Of a stretch of DNA of 63,576 nt, positions 17,632 to 26,300 are shown in pieces. Location of the stretch: the NCBI GenBank assembly GCA_028683555.1, contig JAQUHN010000004.1:1-63576 (forward strand), read 5' to 3'. Source of the DNA: Geobacteraceae bacterium. GTDB taxonomy: Bacteria > Desulfobacterota > Desulfuromonadia > Geobacterales > Geobacteraceae. The notes beneath the pieces are model-generated. The model was not told where the DNA came from, did no database searches, and was given only the letters and a program-made list of their open reading frames with translations. The position numbers and the translations under genes are program-made. The stretch's first letter is position 1. Each line of letters opens with the position of its first letter.

Positions 17632-19197
17632 ATGGCCAAAATAACTCGCGCGCTTATCAGCGTGTCCGACAAGACAGGTGTTCTTGAATTCGCCCGGGAG
17701 CTTGCCCGGTACGATGTTGAAATCCTTTCCACCGGCGGAACAGCGAAGATGCTCCGCGAAGCGGGACTTGCCGTGAAGGACGTTTCCGAATTCACCGGAT
17801 TTCCCGAGATGCTGGACGGCCGGGTAAAAACCCTGCACCCGAAAGTCCACGGCGGACTGCTCGGCATGCGGAGCAACCCGGAGCATGTGGCAAAGATGAA
17901 GGAACACGGCATCGAAAACATCGATATGGTGGTCGTCAACCTTTATCCGTTCGAAGCAACCGTGGCCAAGGAAGGCTGTACCCTGGAAGACGCCATCGAA
18001 AACATCGATATCGGCGGCCCGACCATGCTCCGCTCCGCCGCCAAGAACTGGCCCGATGTGACCGTCATCACCGACCCTGCCGACTATGCAAGGGTGTTGG
18101 CCGAGATGCAGGCACACGACGGCACCGTCGCCAGGGAAACCAATTTCGGCCTCGCGGTAAAAGTCTACCAGCGCACCGCCGCTTATGACGCGGCCATCTC
18201 CAACTGGCTCGGCTGTCGGACCGGAGAAGGCGTTGCCCTGTTCCCCGACACTTTCACCGTGCAGTTCAGGAAGTCCCAGGAGATGCGCTACGGCGAAAAT
18301 CCCCACCAGAAGGCTGCCTTTTTCGTCGAAGCCGGCTCATCCGAAGCCTCGACCGCAACCGCTGTCCAGCTCCAGGGCAAAGAACTCTCCTACAACAATA
18401 TCGCTGATACGGACGCCGCCCTCGAGTGCGTGAAACAGTTCAGCGACACGCCGGCCTGCGTCATCGTCAAGCATGCCAACCCCTGCGGAGTTGCCGTCGG
18501 CGACTCGCTGTTCGATGCGTACGACCGCGCCTACAAGACCGATCCGGAGTCGGCTTTCGGCGGCATCATCGCCTGCAGCCGGGAACTGGACGCGGCAACC
18601 GCAACAGCAATTGTCGAGCGGCAGTTCGTCGAGGTGATCATCGCCCCGACTGTTTCAGCGGAAGCCTCGGCCATCGTGGCGGCGAAAAAGAATGTGCGCC
18701 TCCTGCAGTGCGGCCCGCTCACCAGCCAACCCGTTCCGCGCCTCGACATGAAACGGGTTACCGGCGGCCTGCTTCTCCAGGATGCCGATCTTGCCCTCTA
18801 CAACGAACTGAAGGTAGTGACCAAGCGCACCCCCACCGAGCAGGAAATGGCCGATCTGCTTTTTGCCTGGCGGGTGGCGAAATTCGTCAAGTCCAATGCC
18901 ATCGTCTACGCCAAGGACAACATGACAGTAGGTGTCGGCGCCGGCCAGATGAGCCGGGTCAACTCGGCGCGAATCGCCGCCATCAAGGCCGAGCACGCCG
19001 GGCTTCCGGTGGCCGGGGCAGTCATGGCATCCGACGCCTTCTTCCCGTTCCGCGACGGCATCGACAATGCCGCAGCAGTCGGCATCACGGCAGTAATCCA
19101 ACCCGGCGGCAGCATGCGCGACAGTGAAGTGATTGCCGCGGCCGACGAGCACGGCATGGCCATGGTATTCACCGGCATGCGGCATTTCCGGCACTGA
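17632..19197 (+). CDS. purH: Bifunctional AICAR formyltransferase / IMP cyclohydrolase
   Basis: It performs the last two steps of IMP synthesis. The N-terminal cyclohydrolase domain shows [32 protein letters not shown] and NLYPF. The C-terminal transformylase domain shows [22 protein letters not shown], and near the end ASDAFFPF and IQPGGS. At 521 residues it is full length. The ATG at 17632 is preceded by AGGAG. Together with purD and purE it forms a purine cluster in one orientation, interrupted by palindromic repeats. Confidence 0.97.
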   Translation: MAKITRALISVSDKTGVLEFARELARYDVEILSTGGTAKMLREAGLAVKDVSEFTGFPEMLDGRVKTLHPKVHGGLLGMRSNPEHVAKMKEHGIENIDMVVVNLYPFEATVAKEGCTLEDAIENIDIGGPTMLRSAAKNWPDVTVITDPADYARVLAEMQAHDGTVARETNFGLAVKVYQRTAAYDAAISNWLGCRTGEGVALFPDTFTVQFRKSQEMRYGENPHQKAAFFVEAGSSEASTATAVQLQGKELSYNNIADTDAALECVKQFSDTPACVIVKHANPCGVAVGDSLFDAYDRAYKTDPESAFGGIIACSRELDAATATAIVERQFVEVIIAPTVSAEASAIVAAKKNVRLLQCGPLTSQPVPRLDMKRVTGGLLLQDADLALYNELKVVTKRTPTEQEMADLLFAWRVAKFVKSNAIVYAKDNMTVGVGAGQMSRVNSARIAAIKAEHAGLPVAGAVMASDAFFPFRDGIDNAAAVGITAVIQPGGSMRDSEVIAAADEHGMAMVFTGMRHFRH

Positions 19198-19214
19198 ATG
19201 ACCACCGTCACCAA

Positions 19215-19300
19215 TTGCCCGAAATAGGGGCGAACCCGTGTGTTCGCCCCTATTTCGGGCAAAGGCAGCAGATCCGAAGGCAGACACACCGGTCTGCCCT
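19215..19300. repeat. Composite palindromic repeat between purH and purD
   Basis: A perfect 20-bp inverted repeat (19215-19234 with 19243-19262, 8-nt loop) has a core that reads AGGGGCGAA..TTCGCCCCT. It is followed by a second palindrome, AGGCAGAC (19278-19285) with GTCTGCCT-like 19292-19300. Both have the look of dispersed REP/MITE-like intergenic palindromes. The first could also act as a transcription terminator or mRNA stabiliser after purH. Confidence 0.6.
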
Positions 19301-19330
19301 ACATAAAGAAAAGAGTTCTGGAGAATATAG

Positions 19331-20602
19331 ATGAAAGTTTTGGTAATCGGCAGTGGCGGGCGCGAACACGCCCTGGTATGGAAGATAGCCCAATCCCCCC
19401 TGGTAACGAAGGTCTACTGTGCCCCGGGAAACCCGGGCATCGGGGAACTGGCGGAAAATGTCGCCATCAAGGTCGATGATCTGACCGGTCTGTTGGACTT
19501 TGCCAAGCAGGAGCAGATCGGCCTGACCGTAGTCGGGCCGGAACTGCCCCTGTCCCTCGGCATTGTCGACCTGTTCGAGGAAAACGGCCTCAAGGTTTTC
19601 GGCGCCCGGCAGAACGCCGCCATCATCGAAGCGAGCAAAGCGTTCTCCAAGGACCTGATGAAAAAGTACCATGTCCCGACAGCCGCCTACGAAGTTTTTA
19701 CTGAAATCGAACCGGCCATCGCCTTTCTCGACACGCTCGGACTGCCGGTCGTGGTAAAAGCGGACGGCCTTGCTGCCGGCAAGGGGGTCATCATTGCCCA
19801 GACCAGGGAGGAAGCGATCGAAACCGTTACCGACATGCTCTCCGGCAACGCTTTCGGCAACGCAGGCTCCCGGGTGGTTATCGAGGAATTTCTCCGCGGC
19901 GAAGAAGCATCGTTCCTGGCCTTCACCGACGGCAAAAACATCATTCCCCTGGCCAGCGCCCAAGACCACAAGGCGGTCTTTGACGGCGACAAGGGACCGA
20001 ACACCGGCGGCATGGGCGCCTACTCGCCGGCTCCGGTAGTGACTCCCGCCATTCACCAGAAGGTGATGGAGGAAGTAATGCGGCGCACGGTAGATGGCAT
20101 GGCAGCCGAAGGGCGTCCCTACAAGGGTGTCCTCTATGCCGGACTGATGATCGACCAGGGCGAAATCAAAACCCTGGAATTCAATGCCCGTTTCGGCGAC
20201 CCGGAATGCCAACCGCTCCTTATGCGCATGAAATCCGACATCGTGCCGGTTCTGCTGGCAACGGCGGAGGGCGATATCAGTTCCATCGAATTGGAATGGC
20301 ATGACAAGGCGGCTGTCTGTGTTGTCATGGCCGCTGGCGGCTACCCGGGCGAGTATCGCAAGGGAGATGTGATCAGCGGTCTCAACAAAGCTGCGGCCAT
20401 TGAAGACCTGTTCGTTTTCCATGCGGGAACCGCCAGCAAAGACGGCACCTACACCACCAACGGCGGCCGCGTACTCGGCGTGACGGCCCTCGGCGCAACA
20501 GTCCGGGAAGCCATTGCCCGGGCCTACGATGGCGTTGCCGCCATTACCTGGACAGGGGTTCAGTACCGGACAGACATCGGTAACAAGGCACTGGGCAGGT
20601 AA
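19331..20602 (+). CDS. purD: Phosphoribosylamine--glycine ligase (GAR synthetase)
   Basis: An ATP-grasp ligase for the second step of purine synthesis. It begins MKVLVIGSGGREHAL, the family start, and has VGPELPL, FGA, ATP-grasp VVKADGLAAGKGV, DHKAVFDGDKGPNTGGMGAY, and near the C-terminus EFNARFGDPECQ. Its 423 residues are a complete protein. GGAG lies seven bases before the ATG. Confidence 0.97.
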   Translation: MKVLVIGSGGREHALVWKIAQSPLVTKVYCAPGNPGIGELAENVAIKVDDLTGLLDFAKQEQIGLTVVGPELPLSLGIVDLFEENGLKVFGARQNAAIIEASKAFSKDLMKKYHVPTAAYEVFTEIEPAIAFLDTLGLPVVVKADGLAAGKGVIIAQTREEAIETVTDMLSGNAFGNAGSRVVIEEFLRGEEASFLAFTDGKNIIPLASAQDHKAVFDGDKGPNTGGMGAYSPAPVVTPAIHQKVMEEVMRRTVDGMAAEGRPYKGVLYAGLMIDQGEIKTLEFNARFGDPECQPLLMRMKSDIVPVLLATAEGDISSIELEWHDKAAVCVVMAAGGYPGEYRKGDVISGLNKAAAIEDLFVFHAGTASKDGTYTTNGGRVLGVTALGATVREAIARAYDGVAAITWTGVQYRTDIGNKALGR

Positions 20603-20681
20603 AATGAGTTCTTAGTTGTGAGTTATTGGTTTTTAGTTATTTGATGAGATATCTCGCTTGAGCATTGTATTGAGGATTGGG

Positions 20682-20709
20682 AAGGGCGCTGCGTGCCGCG
20701 CCCTTTTCT
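20682..20709 (+). terminator. Hairpin with T-run between purD and purE
   Basis: AAGGGCGC / GCGCCCTT perfect 8-bp stem with 8-nt loop, ending in a short T run, between purD and purE. It may end the purD transcript or attenuate purE. Confidence 0.5.
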
Positions 20710-20749
20710 GGCAGGAAGACTACGAAAGAAAGAATATTACGGAGCATAT

Positions 20750-21259
20750 ATGAATACAGCAAGGGTATTGATAGTCATGGGGAGCGATTCGGATGTCCCG
20801 GTCATGGAAGAGGCCGCGAAAATCCTGCGACAGTTCGGCGTCCCTTTCGAAATGAGGATTTCCTCGGCTCACCGCTGTCCCGACCGGACCGCACAGCTAT
20901 CCGCCGAGGCCGAAGGTCGCGGCATCAAGGTCATTATCGCCGGTGCCGGAGTGGCAGCTCATCTGGCAGGAGTGATGGCCGCCGGAACGATTCTCCCGGT
21001 GATCGGCGTTCCCATTGCCGGCGGCGCCATCAATGGCGTCGACGCGCTCTACTCCACCGTCCAGATGCCCGGTGGAATCCCGGTTGCCACCGTTGCGATC
21101 GGCAAGGCCGGCGCCAAAAATGCCGGGATCCTGGCGGTACAGATGCTTGCCCTGTCCGATGCCGCCCTTGCCCAGCAGTTGCAAGAGTACAAGGAAAGCA
21201 TGGCTCGTGAAGTTGAAGAGAAAGACCAGGCACTGCAGGAAAAACTGGCTGAACAATGA
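20750..21259 (+). CDS. purE: N5-carboxyaminoimidazole ribonucleotide mutase
   Basis: Class I PurE, which converts N5-CAIR to CAIR. It begins near VLIVMGSDSDVPVM and has ISSAHRCPDR, IAGAGVAAHLAGVMAA, VPIAGGAINGVDALYS, VQMPGGIPVATVAIG and NAGILAVQMLAL, all diagnostic. The ATG at 20750 has GGAG upstream and gives 169 residues, as expected. No purK is visible, so either PurK is encoded elsewhere or the enzyme works with non-enzymatic carboxylation. Confidence 0.96.
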   Translation: MNTARVLIVMGSDSDVPVMEEAAKILRQFGVPFEMRISSAHRCPDRTAQLSAEAEGRGIKVIIAGAGVAAHLAGVMAAGTILPVIGVPIAGGAINGVDALYSTVQMPGGIPVATVAIGKAGAKNAGILAVQMLALSDAALAQQLQEYKESMAREVEEKDQALQEKLAEQ

Positions 21260-21275
21260 GGGGCAAAAGCCCCTC
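21258..21275 (+). terminator. Hairpin immediately after purE
   Basis: GAGGGGC AAAA GCCCCTC overlaps the purE stop codon. The 7-bp GC-rich stem has no T run, so it is a weak or Rho-assisted terminator candidate. Confidence 0.4.
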
Positions 21276-21388
21276 ACCTCACCTCACCCCACACTCCCGC
21301 CGCACCGCCGCAACCGTTCTGAACAGTAATCATACGTTTCTCCGGAGTATCGGTTTTCCCATGTATGCACAAGATTGCATTATTTTGC

Positions 21389-21417
21389 TTGACATGCGCT
21401 GTTTATTTAATTATATA
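21389..21417 (+). promoter_or_regulatory. Consensus-like sigma-70 promoter of an orphan transcript
   Basis: TTGACA at 21389-21394, a 17-bp spacer, and TATATA at 21412-21417. There is no plus-strand gene downstream before a strong terminator at 21542, so this promoter appears to serve a non-coding transcript. Confidence 0.75.
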
Positions 21418-21423
21418 ACGTAA

Positions 21424-21567
21424 AATCTTTAACTGTTCTTCCCCCCAGTGCTTCAGCAGAAAAGGAACTTGCCCCTCCTTTCCCAAAGCTTTCTGCCGGG
21501 AAACGCCTCCATTCGGGTCAGCAACAAGCGTTTCCATCTTTGCGGGCGTCTTCGCCCGCCTTTTTTT
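21424..21567 (+). ncRNA. Candidate small RNA, about 145 nt
   Basis: The transcript predicted from the promoter at 21389-21417 to the terminator at 21542-21567 would be roughly 145 nt. It folds into three stem-loops by inspection: GCAGAAA (21456-21462) with TTTCTGC (21490-21496), containing an inner AGGA/TCCT stem; GGAAACGC (21499-21506) with GCGTTTCC (21528-21535); and the terminator. No ribosome-binding site with a credible ORF was found inside it. It has no SRP RNA or tmRNA core words that I recognise. A 6S-like fold was considered but the ends do not pair, so I leave it as an unassigned sRNA. Confidence 0.6.
21542..21567 (+). terminator. Strong terminator of the candidate sRNA
   Basis: GCGGGCG TCTT CGCCCGC perfect 7-bp GC stem followed by CTTTTTTT. 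Confidence 0.9.
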
Positions 21568-21600
21568 GTCCAATTCCCGACCGGCAGCATTTTTCCCGCG

Positions 21601-22401
21601 TTATCGACCACCCCCTCTCCGTCGAAGTTCCTCCGTAACACATGATTTCTGTGCCGCGGAAATCCGGTTGGAGGCACTGTGGTTCTTCACCTCCGGCAAC
21701 GGAAGGCCCGGCAGGAATACGGTAAACCAGATCAGCGGTGTTCGCGGGTTTTTCAAAATGGCCAGCTTCAGGTCTTGACGGGACTTCCAGCGGGGATGGC
21801 GGGCCACGGCCGAAATCGTTTCCGGATTGGCTCCCGGCCCGTTGAGGAATTTGAACAGGGCAGACTGCCTGAGGCGCGGGTTATTGAGGCAGGCATCGGT
21901 GAGTTGCGGCAGGCCTTCATGGAGCAGGGCCTCCACCACATCGGTGGTCGCCCGCCGGGCAAGGGTAATCTTGCTGCCAAGAGGGGTTAAAGGAAGACGT
22001 TTGATGATGGCGCGCTCCGCGCTAAGCTTCCGGTCCGGGGCAACACCCGGCAGGAAGCAGACCGTTACCAGCTCAAAGAGGTACAGATGGGGAATGAGGG
22101 CCAGGACAAGGTGATCCGGCGTTGCCCGATGATGGACGAGGGCAACCTTCAGCCGATGACTTTCCCCCACCATCGGCATCTTGTAGACCGCTGTCAGGAC
22201 GTCTTCTGTCAGGTCTGCCCGTTTCAGCAGCAGCAGGAGACATGACTCGTCGTAGCAGGGATTTTTCAGCAGCGCTTTGACAACCTCCATTGACGGGTCT
22301 TCCTGCAGCCGCAGGATTTCCTCCCGGCTTGCCGTGAGCGCCCGATAGAGACGTTGGGCCAGGTCATGTTCCCTTTGTGCCTGCATGTCCGGAACGGTCA
22401 T
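21601..22401 (-). CDS. Uncharacterised all-helical repeat protein
   Basis: A 266-residue soluble protein of unrecognised family. Several segments follow a helical-repeat rhythm (VVKALLKNPCYDESCLLLLL, LTEDVLTAVYKMP, DVVEALLHEGLPQLTDAC, LRQSALFKFLN, DLKLAILKNPRTP), each like a short ARM/HEAT- or DUF2336-style unit with conserved Asn-Pro. There is no signal peptide or membrane segment. It lies convergent to the candidate sRNA and diverges from the rhomboid gene. Function unknown. Confidence 0.6.
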   Translation of the reverse strand: MTVPDMQAQREHDLAQRLYRALTASREEILRLQEDPSMEVVKALLKNPCYDESCLLLLLKRADLTEDVLTAVYKMPMVGESHRLKVALVHHRATPDHLVLALIPHLYLFELVTVCFLPGVAPDRKLSAERAIIKRLPLTPLGSKITLARRATTDVVEALLHEGLPQLTDACLNNPRLRQSALFKFLNGPGANPETISAVARHPRWKSRQDLKLAILKNPRTPLIWFTVFLPGLPLPEVKNHSASNRISAAQKSCVTEELRRRGGGR

Positions 22402-22513
22402 CCCGCTAGCACCCCCTTTTCGCCAATGCAGTACACCGCCAACGGCTGCGCATCCTGTGCGAAAAAGTGCATACCATCTCGACAGGTTTCGTTTCCTCTC
22501 CTATACTACAACC

Positions 22514-23239
22514 ATGATCCCTATCAAGGACTATAATCCAACCAGACATTTCCCCATCATTACGGTCGTCTTGATTGCGCTCAACGTGCTGATTTTTCTC
22601 CAGGACATGATGACCGGCCACTATGAACCGATGCTGGTGGAAACGGCGCGGGGCACGATAAAGGTAAACCAGTACATTGGCGGACTTACCGCCAACTATG
22701 CCCTGGTTCCGGCCAGACTGATTGCAGAACCGTGGAATTCATGGTATCGGGTTTTCACCGCCATGTTTCTTCACGGCAACTGGCTGCACATCGCCTCAAA
22801 CATGCTCTATCTCTGGATCTTCGGCAACAATATCGAGGACACCCTCGGCAGGTTCCGATTCATCATCTTCTATTTCGCCTGCGGGCTGGTCGCAACCGCA
22901 GCCCAGGTTCTCAGTTCCCCCCAGTCGAGTATTCCCATGATCGGCGCCAGCGGTGCCGTGGCAGGGGTTATGGGAGCATACCTGGTCCTGTACCCGCATG
23001 CCAGGATACTTACTCTTTTACCGATCTTTTTCTTCTTCACCTTTATCGAGGTGCCGGCCTACATAATCATCGGTTACTGGGCCCTGCTGCAGTTTATCAG
23101 TGCCACCTGGATCAACTCCGGCGAGCCGGCACGGGGAGGCGTTGCCTACTTTGCCCATATCGGCGGATTCGTTGCCGGGATCAGCCTGCTCTTCCTGCTC
23201 GGCGGCCGGCAGAGGTCAAAACGCAAGGGCTTTTTCTGA
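22514..23239 (+). CDS. Rhomboid family intramembrane serine protease
   Basis: A polytopic membrane protease that cuts substrates within the bilayer. The catalytic serine is in GASGAVAG (S146) and the catalytic histidine in AHIGGFVAG (H215). The HGNWLHIASNMLYLWIFGNNIED stretch upstream is the conserved L1-TM2 region, and about six to seven hydrophobic segments can be read. The open frame extends upstream, but translation from the ATG at 22514 (MIPIKDYNPTRH) matches the family start. It gives 241 residues. Confidence 0.92.
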   Translation: MIPIKDYNPTRHFPIITVVLIALNVLIFLQDMMTGHYEPMLVETARGTIKVNQYIGGLTANYALVPARLIAEPWNSWYRVFTAMFLHGNWLHIASNMLYLWIFGNNIEDTLGRFRFIIFYFACGLVATAAQVLSSPQSSIPMIGASGAVAGVMGAYLVLYPHARILTLLPIFFFFTFIEVPAYIIIGYWALLQFISATWINSGEPARGGVAYFAHIGGFVAGISLLFLLGGRQRSKRKGFF

Positions 23240-23246
23240 CCTGCTG

Positions 23247-23675
23247 CTATGACTCCTTCTTCAGCACCACGTTGGTCATCCGCGACACACACACCAGATT
23301 CCCCGCTTCATCGTGAACTTTAATTTCCCAGACCTGGGTCATCTTGCCGAGATGAAGGGGGCGGGCCGTGCCGAATACGTAGCCACTGGTTGCCGGCCGG
23401 ACATGGTTAGCATTGATCTCCAGGCCTACGGCATAATATTCATCGCGGTTGATTACCAGATTGGAGGCCCCGCTGCCGAGAGTTTCAGCCAGAACGACCG
23501 ACGCACCACCATGGAGAATTCCCATGGGCTGCCGGGTTTTTTCGTCTACCGGCATGCGCGCTTTGAGGAAATCATCACCTATCTCGACAAACTCGATCCC
23601 CACATGGGAAATAAGGGTATTCTCTACGATACTGTTCAGCTCCTGCGGGGTATACTCACGAAACCAGATTGCCAT
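23247..23675 (-). CDS. Hotdog-fold acyl-CoA thioesterase (PaaI/YdiI-like)
   Basis: A 142-residue protein with the hotdog signature ARMPVDEKTRQPMGILHGGASVVLAETLGS; the HGG..AET segment supplies the active-site glutamate in the YdiI/EntH/MenI subfamily. The downstream EINANHVRPA is also typical. Likely substrate is an aryl- or acyl-CoA, but the exact one cannot be read. AGGAGG lies four to five bases before the ATG. It converges on the rhomboid gene with only 7 bp between the stops. Confidence 0.88.
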   Translation of the reverse strand: MAIWFREYTPQELNSIVENTLISHVGIEFVEIGDDFLKARMPVDEKTRQPMGILHGGASVVLAETLGSGASNLVINRDEYYAVGLEINANHVRPATSGYVFGTARPLHLGKMTQVWEIKVHDEAGNLVCVSRMTNVVLKKES

Positions 23676-24074
23676 GCTGCCTCCTCACGGAATTGTTTGA
23701 TGCAACCGTAACAACAGGCACCCGGTGCAGCGATACAACCCTGACCACTAAGGGCGCCGAAGAAATACGGCTTCACATCTGCGCCATCAGCCTTGCGGCA
23801 TGGCCCTCTGCAATCTTTCTTACATACCTTCCCCGCGACAAAAGATCAACGCCGAAGTTTTCGGCAAACCTCAAAAACCAGTAAAGAAATTATAATTTAT
23901 AACAAAAAGGCATACCATTATTAACGAACTGTGGTAATAAAAAGGAGATGTTGCCAACCAGGCTTGGCTGCTGGTCTGAAAAATCTTCGCAAATCCGGAC
24001 TACCTGAAAAAAACCTTCAGATAGTCCGGATAGCAGCACCAGAATAAATACGCAACGGAAACAGGAAGGAGAAA
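23676..24074. other. Intergenic leader of the acetolactate decarboxylase gene
   Basis: About 400 bp without a credible gene. The stretch around 23888-23912 is A/T-rich (TTATAATTTATAAC) and could hold a -10 element. A long hairpin lies at 23993-24031 (16 bp with one mismatch, core ATCCGGACTA / TAGTCCGGAT) without a T run, shortly before the ribosome-binding site of the next gene, so it may be an mRNA-level control or stabilising element. Confidence 0.45.
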
Positions 24075-24872
24075 ATGAGACAGAACCACTTGCTTGCCTT
24101 CTTTCCACTCTTGATTCTTGTCTTCATGGCCGGCTGCAGCCATTGCGGACGCAACACCGACACGCTTTACCAGGCATCCACCATCGATGCGCTTCTCGTC
24201 GGCATTTACGACGGCAGCACCACCTTTGCCGCTCTGAAAAAAAACGGCGATTTCGGCATCGGCACCTTCGACGCCCTGGATGGAGAAATGATCGCTGTTG
24301 ACGGCTCTTTTTACCAGGCAAAGGCAGACGGAACGGTTCTCCCTGTCGCAGACACATCCACGACACCGTTTGCCGTGGTGAAATTCTTCGTCCCCGAAAC
24401 AAAAACCCGTCTCTCTGGTTCATGGAACCTGAGCGGCCTGACGAAACATTTGGACAGGATGCTCCCCACGCCCAACTATTTTTACGCCATCAGAATCGAC
24501 GGCACCTTTCCCGCCATTACAGTCCGCAGCGTACCGGCACAACAGAAACCTTACCCGGGACTGGCACAAGCCGCCAGCCGGCAGGCGGTCTTCCAATTCA
24601 GCTCTATCTCCGGGACCATTATCGGTTTCAGGACGCCGGACTTTGCCAAGGGTATCAATCTTCCCGGCTACCACTTTCATTTCATTTCCGCAGACCGGAA
24701 GTCCGGCGGCCATCTCCTCGACTGCCGGATCGACCAGGCCAGCCTGTCCCTGGACAGGGCGCTCGAACTGCGCCTTGCGCTTCCCGAAAATGATGCGTTT
24801 TCCGGTGCAAAACTGGGTCGGGACCACGGACGGGAACTGGATAAGGCAGAGCGTGGAACCAGCCATGATTGA
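24075..24872 (+). CDS. budA: Alpha-acetolactate decarboxylase, predicted lipoprotein
   Basis: It converts 2-acetolactate to acetoin. Family stretches include LLVGIYDGSTTFAALKKNGDFGIGTFDALDGEM, FFVPE, GTIIGFRTPDF and the zinc-binding GYHFHFISADRKSGGH (two His of HxH plus the later His). Unusually, the N-terminus is a lipoprotein signal: a hydrophobic stretch followed by VFMAGC (lipobox, Cys 21), so the enzyme is predicted to be anchored outside the cytoplasmic membrane. AAGGAG lies three to four bases before the ATG. Its last codons overlap the start of an HD-GYP gene. No acetolactate synthase lies next to it. Confidence 0.88.
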   Translation: MRQNHLLAFFPLLILVFMAGCSHCGRNTDTLYQASTIDALLVGIYDGSTTFAALKKNGDFGIGTFDALDGEMIAVDGSFYQAKADGTVLPVADTSTTPFAVVKFFVPETKTRLSGSWNLSGLTKHLDRMLPTPNYFYAIRIDGTFPAITVRSVPAQQKPYPGLAQAASRQAVFQFSSISGTIIGFRTPDFAKGINLPGYHFHFISADRKSGGHLLDCRIDQASLSLDRALELRLALPENDAFSGAKLGRDHGRELDKAERGTSHD

Positions 24873-25674
24873 CGAGCAAGCGCAAGGTCTTCTCGACGAA
24901 CTGACCCGGGTCTGCACCAAAATTGCCAATGGCAAGAACTGGGAGAAGGACCGTTTTTTCGAGCTTACCCGTGAAGGGTCCTACCCAGCCCACATCACCG
25001 GCCTGGCCGAATCCTTCGGCATGATGCTGGTGAAGGTGGAAACCCGGGAATTCCAACTGGAGCAGAAGCTCGAAGAGTTGCAAAAAAGCTATATGCGCAC
25101 CAGCACGATGCTCGACGGGATGGTCCTCTCCCTGGCATCGACACTGGAACACCGGGATCCCTATACGGCCGGTCATGGTCGTCGCGTTACCGAACTGTCA
25201 TGCGCCATTGCCGGCCAGATGGGCTTCGACAGCGACCGCATGGAAGGACTGAGGATCGCAGCGCTGCTCCATGATATCGGCAAGATCGCCGTTCCCCTGG
25301 AAATTCTCAGCAAACCGGGGCCGATATCGGAACACGAATTCAACCTTATCAAGACCCACTCGCAGACCGGCCATGACATCCTGGCATCGATCGATTTTCC
25401 CTGGCCGGTTGCCCAATTCGTACTCCAGCACCACCGGAGAATAGACGGATCCGGCTATCCGGTGACAAACGACGCAGGAGAGATCCCTCTTGAAGCAAGA
25501 ATCCTGGGTGTCGCCGATGTAGTCGAAGCCATGTCCTCCCATCGCCCCTACCGCCCGGCATTGGGCATCGACAGGGCGCTGGAGGAGCTCACTGCTGCCA
25601 AGGGAATAGCCTTTGATTCGGAAGTAACCGACATCTGTATCCGCCTCTTCCGGACCGGCGAGTTCTCATTCTGA
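24865..25674 (+). CDS. HD-GYP domain protein, probable c-di-GMP phosphodiesterase
   Basis: About 269 residues. A helical N-terminus with a coiled-coil-like segment (QLEQKLEELQKSYMRTS) leads into an HD-GYP domain: HRDPYTAGHGRRV, LLHDIGKIAVP (HD pair), HSQTGHDIL, QHHRRIDGSGYP (GYP) and the closing ILGVADVVEAMSSHRPYRPA. HD-GYP domains with these metal ligands hydrolyse c-di-GMP. The ATG lies inside the end of budA (8-bp overlap) with no separate ribosome-binding site, so translation is probably coupled. Confidence 0.92.
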   Translation: MIDEQAQGLLDELTRVCTKIANGKNWEKDRFFELTREGSYPAHITGLAESFGMMLVKVETREFQLEQKLEELQKSYMRTSTMLDGMVLSLASTLEHRDPYTAGHGRRVTELSCAIAGQMGFDSDRMEGLRIAALLHDIGKIAVPLEILSKPGPISEHEFNLIKTHSQTGHDILASIDFPWPVAQFVLQHHRRIDGSGYPVTNDAGEIPLEARILGVADVVEAMSSHRPYRPALGIDRALEELTAAKGIAFDSEVTDICIRLFRTGEFSF

Positions 25675-25710
25675 TCAAAGCAATGCCATTACTCAAGGGG
25701 GCAACAGACC

Positions 25711-26265
25711 ATGACGGGAAAACATTCCGGCATTGACCTGCACCAGCAGTTCATTGACGTCTTTACCAGGGAAGAAATGCTGGCTTTTTTCGATTTTACA
25801 GCCGACACCGGAACGGGTGGCACCGCTTCCGGCCTCTGCAAGGTGTCCAAACCGAAAGAGGGAAAATCGGACATGCGCTACTTCTCCCTGCTGTTCATCA
25901 TCGAAACACCCGATGAAAAGACCTGGCGGGATGTGGACGGCTGGTTCTCGACAATCCGCTGGGACACCCTGCAGCAATGCCTGCCGGAATTCGAAAGCGT
26001 GCTCTCCATTCCGTTCACCCTGCAGGAGTTCACCGGCAATTTTTTCCAGGAAATAGACATTTACGTTCAAGAGGACACCGTTCCCTCACGCTCGTTTATC
26101 CTCGGCGCGCTGTTCCCGGCAGTACGCTCCGTCTCCGGGATCGAGGCCGGCGAACCGGTCTTCTGGGAAGATCTGCCTTCCCCGAAACAGGCGACCCGGA
26201 ATAGCGGCAGCGGCAGCTCGAATACCACCCTCATTGCACGCTTGCAGGATTTTTTCAAGTTCTGA
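25711..26265 (+). CDS. Uncharacterised cytoplasmic protein
   Basis: 184 residues, no family recognised. It has no signal peptide or membrane segment, is acidic, and ends in a Ser/Gly/Asn-rich linker followed by a short LIARLQDFFKF tail that may be a docking helix. AGGGGG precedes the ATG. It sits between the HD-GYP gene and the STAS/RsbW/RsbU genes in the same orientation and may be part of that signalling operon. Confidence 0.6.
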   Translation: MTGKHSGIDLHQQFIDVFTREEMLAFFDFTADTGTGGTASGLCKVSKPKEGKSDMRYFSLLFIIETPDEKTWRDVDGWFSTIRWDTLQQCLPEFESVLSIPFTLQEFTGNFFQEIDIYVQEDTVPSRSFILGALFPAVRSVSGIEAGEPVFWEDLPSPKQATRNSGSGSSNTTLIARLQDFFKF

Positions 26266-26300
26266 AGAAAACCGATTCCCATTAATACCAGGAGGAACAG

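Noticed and set aside
21424-21567. 6S RNA, SRP RNA or tmRNA identity for the candidate sRNA
   Set aside because: The two ends do not pair into a 6S terminal stem, and the conserved SRP and tmRNA core words are absent.
23950-24010. Possible leader peptide upstream of budA, starting with ATG next to AAGGAG
   Set aside because: The Shine-Dalgarno sequence abuts the ATG with no spacer, and the peptide is not enriched in branched-chain residues, so classical attenuation is not supported.
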